DNA of 11,007 nucleotides from Cyanobacteria bacterium UBA11370 (GTDB taxonomy: Bacteria; Cyanobacteriota; Cyanobacteriia; Cyanobacteriales; Coleofasciculaceae), in contig DNGI01000485.1 of the NCBI GenBank assembly GCA_003486645.1, positions 2,967 through 13,973 of the forward strand. The letters run 5' to 3'. How positions within the stretch are numbered: position 1 is the stretch's first letter; every line of letters starts with the position of its first letter. The position numbers and the translations under genes are program-made. Shown piece by piece: positions 7,176 to 11,007 of the stretch. The notes beneath the pieces were generated by a model, which did no database searches, had not been told where the DNA came from, and saw only the letters and a program-made list of their open reading frames with translations.

Positions 7176-7795
7176 TTTTCATTGATAGAAGAATCTCCTA
7201 AATCATGGGTCGCAAGGTCAAATACATAATTGAGGGCGCAGAATAATTTTTCTAAATCTGTAATGGTATAGTTGGCAATATTTTTTGTAAAAATATTATT
7301 TTGTAATCCTCCAAATTGCCACAAGTTCCCATCGGTAACAATACCATACACGGGTCTTTTATGATGATTTAGATGATCGGCTGCAACAAGTTCAGCGAGA
7401 CATTGCCCCCATCCCTGTTCAAAATCATTTCGCTTTGCTTCCACTAACATTAATAGAGGTAGTCCTAAAATCGTCTTGCCAAGTTCTGATTTTTGGGAAA
7501 GGATATAATCTGGAGTGCCATTAAGCTTTACATCAAAAGCAAAAGGTTTTTGTACCCAAAGAGCTGTTTTTTGGTGGTAGTTCTTATAAATTTCTCTAAG
7601 TACAGGAAAAATTACCAGTTCACATCGGGCTGCTTCAGAAGAAAAGGCATCCATGCAGGTTAGATTAAAGTTAAATTCGGTAATAAATACTTCTGAAATT
7701 TCTATATTTTTCTCGGATATAAAATTTGATTCTTGATATTTAATTTGATAGTCTTCTTGTACCTGTGCAAGGCTTTTGTAATCACTAAATGCCAT
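7169..7795 (-). CDS. PD-(D/E)XK nuclease-like protein of unknown function
   Basis: This 208-residue protein has a pattern typical of the PD-(D/E)XK nuclease fold. An acidic helix comes first (SEAARCE, 53-59). Then come GTPDYIL (93-99) with P95-D96, a hydrophobic strand ending in VEAK (118-121) with E119 and K121, and a following helix with Q131 (GWGQCLAEL). A later strand YGIVTDGNLWQF (150-161) suits the core sheet. It has no signal peptide or membrane segment, so it is probably cytoplasmic. Nuclease activity is not proven; many members with this fold are uncharacterised. It lies 172 bp upstream of the STAND gene on the same strand, which raises the possibility of a functional link. The start at 7793-7795 is well supported by a strong ribosome binding site. 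A link with restriction or defence is inference. Confidence 0.85.
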   Translation of the reverse strand: MAFSDYKSLAQVQEDYQIKYQESNFISEKNIEISEVFITEFNFNLTCMDAFSSEAARCELVIFPVLREIYKNYHQKTALWVQKPFAFDVKLNGTPDYILSQKSELGKTILGLPLLMLVEAKRNDFEQGWGQCLAELVAADHLNHHKRPVYGIVTDGNLWQFGGLQNNIFTKNIANYTITDLEKLFCALNYVFDLATHDLGDSSINEKC

Positions 7796-7801
7796 AATTT
7801 A

Positions 7802-7807
7802 ACCTCC
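7802..7807 (-). promoter_or_regulatory. Strong Shine-Dalgarno site GGAGGT
   Basis: GGAGGT on the minus strand lies 6 nt before the ATG at 7795. It decides the start of the nuclease-like gene. It is the only clear Shine-Dalgarno sequence among the five genes here. Confidence 0.8.
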
Positions 7808-7826
7808 GAATAATCAACTTAAACCT

Positions 7827-7832
7827 TTTATA
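7827..7832 (-). promoter_or_regulatory. Candidate -10 element TATAAA for the nuclease-like gene
   Basis: TATAAA on the minus strand lies 31 bp upstream of the ATG at 7795. No good -35 hexamer stands at 16-18 bp. It may be a promoter of the weak -35 type common in cyanobacteria. If real, it allows the gene to be transcribed separately from the GDSL gene upstream. Confidence 0.3.
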
Positions 7833-7872
7833 AAGTTGCTTAATCATCGAATCTACAGGCGATTAGCGATCG

Positions 7873-7896
7873 CCCCACTCCCCACTCCCCACTCCC
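7873..7896. repeat. Heptamer repeat (CCCCACT)3 adjoining a HIP1 site
   Basis: Three exact CCCCACT units plus CCC directly follow, and share one base with, the HIP1 octamer GCGATCGC at 7866-7873. The unit is the reverse complement of the AGTGGGG repeat at 25-50 and inside the STAND gene. It lies in the 110-bp gap between the GDSL and nuclease-like genes. Confidence 0.8.
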
Positions 7897-7905
7897 TTAC
7901 AATCA

Positions 7906-9489
7906 TTAATTTCCCATTCTCAGCAAACGCTTGAAAATGCCCAAATTCTGATCCAGCCAACCCAACCATTCAACATGACTAGCTAGCGATCGCGGTGGAT
8001 CAGAAATCAATGTATCCAAACCAATCAATCGCTTAAAATCGACTCGAACTACCCCATTTCGTTCAGTTTTGCCATCCCCCAGATAAAACTTAACGCCCGC
8101 TTTTTGCATGATATCAATCAACTCTTGTGCCATAATTCCATACCCAATCGTAGTTGGATGAATTCCATCTAAAGAGAATAATCCCCCACTAATTCGACCC
8201 TTCTGATTAGACAGAAAGAAACGAGAATCAGGCACAGGTGACAGCATTTGTAAGGCAGGTGGAAGTTCATATTGAGTCCACCAATCGGGTCGGCTTCTGG
8301 GGTCTTCAATATAGCGTCGAGCTGCTAAACGATCCAGTAATCCAGCTACTTCAAAAACATACCAATCTCGACCCTCTTGACGAGCTTGTTTTACTACATC
8401 TGCAATATAATCATTATACTGATCAATTGCACTATCAATCGCTCGCGCTTGTTGTCCTGTAATATTCGGATCATCTTTCGGATCGAACTCTTTATCACTA
8501 ATCCAAGGATAAGTATAGTAAGGAAAATATCGAGAACCGGGAGCGACTTTTCCCCCCACACCACGAGCAATTGGCGCGATCGTAACATGGGGAACCGTAC
8601 CCCAAATAACGTGTCGAGCACGGATTTTTTTAACCTGTTCTACTACTTGATCTAATTGGGCTTTGAAGTGAATGGGTCGCCAAACATTAAACTGATTTGC
8701 CTTATTTGGATCATCATATCCGTCACCACTCCATTTAACATTTAATTCAATCACACTCCCTAAAGCATTATTCGCACCGATGAGAATAATCAGTGTTTCA
8801 ATTCCATCTCCTTCCCCATCTTCTAAGCTTCCTTCTGTAGCTAATGCAGCCGCAGCTTCAACGGGTGTCAGTGCGTTTCCTTGGGAATCTCGTGCTGAAT
8901 TTAAAACTTTTAGGGCTGCTCGTTCGTTAGCATTCTCAACAATTTGTCGCAATAAATTATCCGTAGGTTCTACAATTGCAGCGAGGCAAGTATCAGCATC
9001 ACGAGAAATAATATCACCCAGCTTCCATCCATACACCGCGAGATTGTGATTAATTCCTTTTTGATTAGGAATAACTGAACCGCGCCCCCGTTCCCAATAA
9101 TCCTCTACATCATCCATAAATTGGCGGATAACAAACACCGCCCCACTCGATTCCCACCAGTCTACCTGGTCGCCAAATTCTTTCTCTAATCGCCGGGATA
9201 GATATTCTAAATTAAGCGGTAATCCTCCCCATCCCCCATAAGGAGTAGGATGGCGAAAGTGGTCATCCCAACCCATTTCCCAAGCGATCATCATCGGATA
9301 AGAAAGGTCAGTATTAAAGATTGCCCCACTTTGAAAACCCTGAGTGAGAGAATCACCAATGGTTACTAATCGATGTCGGGGAGTTCCTTCTCGATTAACG
9401 TTAACGGGAATACCCAGAGTCGGATCACTAACGGGTTCACGGGCTTGTGAACGAATAATTACATCCTCTGGTATGTTCGTGTTAGTCAT
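7906..9489 (-). CDS. SGNH/GDSL-family hydrolase, probable esterase or lipase
   Basis: Enzymes of this family hydrolyse ester bonds in lipids or carbohydrates with a Ser-His-Asp site and an oxyanion hole. Block I is GDSLTQG (45-51), with Ser47 as the likely nucleophile. A Gly-containing segment around 153-158 (YGWKLG) may be block II. GANN (238-241) stands in the block III position. DGIHPT (441-446) supplies Asp441 and His444 of block V. The usual GxND of block III therefore reads GxNN, keeping the oxyanion Asn (N240). The protein has 527 residues, longer than many SGNH hydrolases, with about 190 residues between blocks I and III and an 80-residue tail. I see no signal peptide or membrane segment, so it is probably cytoplasmic. 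The start is the ATG at 9487-9489, without a clear Shine-Dalgarno site. The substrate is unknown. The acyltransferase gene upstream suggests lipid metabolism, but this is inference. Confidence 0.92.
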   Translation of the reverse strand: MTNTNIPEDVIIRSQAREPVSDPTLGIPVNVNREGTPRHRLVTIGDSLTQGFQSGAIFNTDLSYPMMIAWEMGWDDHFRHPTPYGGWGGLPLNLEYLSRRLEKEFGDQVDWWESSGAVFVIRQFMDDVEDYWERGRGSVIPNQKGINHNLAVYGWKLGDIISRDADTCLAAIVEPTDNLLRQIVENANERAALKVLNSARDSQGNALTPVEAAAALATEGSLEDGEGDGIETLIILIGANNALGSVIELNVKWSGDGYDDPNKANQFNVWRPIHFKAQLDQVVEQVKKIRARHVIWGTVPHVTIAPIARGVGGKVAPGSRYFPYYTYPWISDKEFDPKDDPNITGQQARAIDSAIDQYNDYIADVVKQARQEGRDWYVFEVAGLLDRLAARRYIEDPRSRPDWWTQYELPPALQMLSPVPDSRFFLSNQKGRISGGLFSLDGIHPTTIGYGIMAQELIDIMQKAGVKFYLGDGKTERNGVVRVDFKRLIGLDTLISDPPRSLASHVEWLGWLDQNLGIFKRLLRMGN

Positions 9490-9523
9490 ATATTCGTTTC
9501 AGGTAAGTATCCTTAGTTAGCTG

Positions 9524-9530
9524 ATTATTA
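9524..9530 (-). promoter_or_regulatory. Candidate -10 region TAATAAT for the GDSL gene
   Basis: The minus strand reads TATGGTAATAAT about 35-45 bp upstream of the ATG at 9489, with a TGG just before the hexamer, as in extended -10 promoters. No good -35 is present. A HIP1 octamer lies directly upstream (9537-9544). Confidence 0.25.
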
Positions 9531-9600
9531 CCATAAGCGATCGCCCAATCACATCGCTCAAAAGTAAAGGTTTTTGAGTTAATTCTTAAAATTGAAGGCT

Positions 9601-9630
9601 GAGGAGATGAGGAGAGGGGGAGATGGGGGA
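9601..9630. repeat. Purine-rich GAGATGAGGAGA-type repeat
   Basis: This tract contains repeated GAGATGAGGAG and GGGAGATGGGG units. It resembles the block inserted in the STAND coding region at 5060-5117, read on that gene's coding strand. TTGAAGG occurs on both sides (about 9591 and 9649), a possible short direct repeat. Confidence 0.5.
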
Positions 9631-9661
9631 ATCAAACAATACTACAGTTGAAGGGAATTGA

Positions 9662-9759
9662 GTAAGCTAAGACACATTTAAATTAGATATTGCCTGTTTC
9701 CCGTTCTCCGTTCCCTTTGTCCAAATCTTGATACGCCGTTTAAATGCACAACAGTTTAT
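9662..9759. repeat. 98-bp element: inverted arms around a heptamer-type core (copy 1)
   Basis: The left arm is 9662-9691 and starts GTAAGCT, with CATTTAAATT inside. The right arm is 9731-9759, and on the other strand it reads ATAAACTG then TGTGCATTTAAAC. The core (about 9692-9720) holds TGCCTGT, CCGTTCT and CCGTTCCC units. The two arms match each other at about 16 of 29 positions. The right arm matches the left arm of copy 2 (10750-10779) at about 23 of 29. This is a dispersed element of unknown origin and it contains no ORF. Confidence 0.6.
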
Positions 9760-9829
9760 GAGTGTGAAGAGGCGATCGCATTAAATCCTGGAAAGAGAAT
9801 TAAAGTAGGACTGTTAGCTGCCTATCCAT

Positions 9830-10576
9830 TTATACTGAATTTCGATCCAAATTAATCAAGGCCGTTTCCAAGTCACTTGTTAGCTTTTGGGCGCTTTTTT
9901 TCCCCGATTTCGTGCAATACTTACCGACTTCTAAGGGAGTGCCAATACTGATTTTTACACTACTGCGCCAGCGTGGGATCGGATCGCTGTAACGAATACT
10001 AATGGGTACAATTTTTAGACCAATATCGGGTTGACTAGATTCGACTTGCATGGCAATTCGAGCCATACCAGGTTTAAGGGGGTTAATATAACCGTGGCGA
10101 AAGATATTCCCTTCCGGAAACATAACTAATACTTCCCCATTTCGCAGCAGTTCAACACTATGACGGATAGTACTAATTCCGGGTTGTTTGGTATTAACTG
10201 GAAATCCACCTGTGCGTCGGATAAACCAACCCTGTAACCCTTCCATTTCATCCTGTGAAACCATATACCGCAAATCCCGTCCAGTCACAGGTTTACCTGC
10301 TGCGTAAGCTATGACTAAGCCATCCCAACGAGAGCGATGAGTGGGTGCTAAAATAACTGGGCCATTCCTAGGGATATTATCTTGTCCTGTCACTTGCAAC
10401 CGACGGAAGTAAAGTGGCATAACGAGATGACGGCCGATGGGATCGAGAATGTTGAGTAGCCAGTGGGCGATACTAGACTTGGCAGGAACTATGTTTGCTG
10501 AGTTGGTCGTCTCTAAAGTGGGTTCAACCGTTGTGATCAGAGTTTCTGGTTCTTCGCGGGACTGAAGCTGCATCAT
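9830..10576 (-). CDS. plsC: PlsC-type 1-acyl-sn-glycerol-3-phosphate acyltransferase
   Basis: Enzymes of this family transfer a fatty acyl group to lysophosphatidate to give phosphatidate, the precursor of membrane lipids, at the cytoplasmic side of the membrane. Visible motifs are the catalytic HX4D as HRSRWD (80-85), GGFPVN (123-128), FPEGN (153-157) and VPISIRY (190-196), in the order and spacing of the PlsC family. At 248 residues it is of normal length. Residues 1-35 are polar and variable. The 36-62 segment is moderately hydrophobic and may bind the membrane. Two adjacent ATG codons (10574-10576 and 10571-10573) could start it, and neither has a Shine-Dalgarno site. Cyanobacteria carry several PlsC paralogues, so this need not be the main enzyme. 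Repeat elements lie on both sides of it. Confidence 0.93.
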   Translation of the reverse strand: MMQLQSREEPETLITTVEPTLETTNSANIVPAKSSIAHWLLNILDPIGRHLVMPLYFRRLQVTGQDNIPRNGPVILAPTHRSRWDGLVIAYAAGKPVTGRDLRYMVSQDEMEGLQGWFIRRTGGFPVNTKQPGISTIRHSVELLRNGEVLVMFPEGNIFRHGYINPLKPGMARIAMQVESSQPDIGLKIVPISIRYSDPIPRWRSSVKISIGTPLEVGKYCTKSGKKSAQKLTSDLETALINLDRNSV

Positions 10577-10638
10577 AGGAGGTTACGTTTCTTGTCTCTT
10601 CCAAATCTTCACCTTTACCATATTGGTTCCAACAGTCT

Positions 10639-10732
10639 CTGTCTTCTACTTGAGGGACAGTTCTAGTGGTGTCATGGGAGAGAGGGGGTGAGGGGGTGAG
10701 TTCGATTAACTTTACTTTTCTTTAGAAGACAG
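10639..10732. repeat. 10-bp perfect inverted repeat enclosing GGGGGTGA heptamer-like repeats
   Basis: CTGTCTTCTA (10639-10648) and TAGAAGACAG (10723-10732) are exact reverse complements. Between them, 10677-10700 is a purine tract ending in two GAGGGGGT-type units. The arms differ from those at 9662 and 10750, but the architecture of inverted arms around a heptamer core is the same. Confidence 0.55.
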
Positions 10733-10749
10733 CCTCTTCGACTTTTGAA

Positions 10750-10853
10750 GTAAGCTGATGTGCATTTAAATTGGGTATTCTCCGTTGCCTGTTGCCTGTT
10801 CCCTATTCCCTTTGAGGGAGTTAGGTATCCCAATCTAGATGCTGAACAGCTTA
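10750..10853. repeat. 104-bp element: inverted arms around a heptamer core (copy 2)
   Basis: The left arm (10750-10779) starts GTAAGCTG and continues TGTGCATTTAAATTGGG. The right arm (10824-10853), on the other strand, reads TAAGCTGTTCAGCATCTAG then ATTGGG, matching about three quarters of the left arm. The core (10780-10814) holds GTTGCCT, GTTGCCT, GTTCCCT and ATTCCCT units, four heptamers in phase. It is related to copy 1 at 9662-9759. It contains no ORF. Confidence 0.65.
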
Positions 10854-10883
10854 AGGACTTGCTCCTACTAATTTCATTCCTTT

Positions 10884-11007
10884 AGGACTTACGCAACTGG
10901 CACATGGAGTAGGGTGCGTCAGACGAACAAACCCTGATTATCTCGATCAATAACTTGGTCTGACGCACCCTACAAGTTAATTTTATTGTGACACTTGCGT
11001 AAGTCCT
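10884..11007. mobile_element. 124-bp MITE-like element with nested inverted repeats
   Basis: The left end starts AGGACTTACGCAA (10884-10896), and the right end is its exact reverse complement TTGCGTAAGTCCT (10995-11007). Allowing two mismatches, the termini match over 21 bp (10884-10904 with 10987-11007). Inside, GTAGGGTGCGTCAGAC (10909-10924) and GTCTGACGCACCCTAC (10958-10973) form a perfect 16-bp stem with a 33-nt loop. The whole element can fold into one long hairpin. It has no transposase, so it would be a non-autonomous element moved in trans. The window ends exactly at the right terminus, so a target-site duplication cannot be checked. Confidence 0.75.

Larger units (their letters stand above)
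474..9779. repeat. HIP1 octamers GCGATCGC, 14 perfect copies
   Basis: Perfect copies start at 474, 1043, 1339, 3514, 3824, 3861, 5188, 6170, 6820, 6917, 7866, 7986, 9537 and 9772. About 0.2 would be expected by chance in this length at even base composition. HIP1 over-representation is a hallmark of many cyanobacterial genomes and is the main basis for the taxonomic call. Copies fall in genes and in gaps. Confidence 0.95.
9490..9829. other. Intergenic gap between acyltransferase and GDSL genes
   Basis: This 340-bp gap is mostly repeat DNA. It holds HIP1 octamers at 9537-9544 and 9772-9779, a purine tract (9601-9630) and an inverted-arm element with a heptamer core (9662-9759). The promoter of the GDSL gene should lie at its low-coordinate end. 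I find no convincing small gene or RNA gene in it. Confidence 0.7.
10577..10883. other. Intergenic region upstream of plsC
   Basis: This 307-bp stretch precedes the acyltransferase gene. It is dominated by two repeat structures (10639-10732 and 10750-10853, listed separately). The promoter of plsC should be in about 10577-10640, but no convincing -35/-10 pair is visible. I see no small gene. Confidence 0.6.

Noticed and set aside
8394..8621. Minus-strand 75-codon frame inside the GDSL gene, and plus-strand frames at 8238-8655 and 8780-9049
   Set aside because: All lie within the GDSL hydrolase, whose frame carries the conserved motifs. No start signals support the others.
10577..10594. AGGAGG on the plus strand followed by a TTG codon 9 nt later, as a possible small plus-strand gene
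   Set aside because: The frame runs only about two dozen codons to a stop, the start codon is rare, and the sequence is at the plsC start on the other strand. It is likely chance.

Overview
The window is almost certainly from a cyanobacterium with a repeat-rich genome. I count 14 perfect copies of the cyanobacterial HIP1 octamer GCGATCGC in 11 kb, where chance predicts about 0.2. There are also many short tandem heptamer repeats (GGGGAGT/ACTCCCC type and TGCCTGT/TTCCCTA type), and a giant STAND NTPase/WD40 protein of the kind common in filamentous cyanobacteria. The genus cannot be fixed from the sequence alone.

All five convincing genes lie on the minus strand, so transcription runs from high to low coordinates. 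In that order they are: a PlsC-type lysophosphatidate acyltransferase (9830-10576); a 527-residue SGNH/GDSL hydrolase (7906-9489); a small PD-(D/E)XK-nuclease-like protein of unknown role (7169-7795); a 1686-residue receptor-like protein (1936-6996); and a short RecQ-family DNA helicase (136-1599). The receptor-like protein has an N-terminal NTPase-like region without a P-loop, TPR-like helices, an nSTAND NTPase, a coiled coil, one membrane helix and exactly 14 WD40 repeats. Gaps of about 110-340 bp separate the genes, so they need not form one operon. The acyltransferase and hydrolase could both act on lipids. The nuclease-like protein and the STAND protein could be effector and sensor of one module. 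Both pairings are inferences from context.

The intergenic DNA is the most unusual part. Upstream of and around the acyltransferase gene are two related elements of about 100 bp. Each has inverted arms containing a CATTTAAAT-like core and a heptamer-repeat centre (9662-9759 and 10750-10853). A third, different inverted repeat encloses purine-rich heptamers (10639-10732), and a similar arrangement opens the window (2-71). The window ends exactly at the end of a 124-bp MITE-like element with 21-bp terminal inverted repeats and a nested perfect 16-bp stem (10884-11007). Heptamer-type DNA has also entered the STAND gene in frame at two places. One lies in the N-terminal domain and the other between Walker A and Walker B.

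No rRNA, tRNA or CRISPR array is visible. The strongest candidates for something undescribed are the STAND/PD-(D/E)XK pair and the inverted-arm/heptamer-core elements, including their incorporation into coding sequence.
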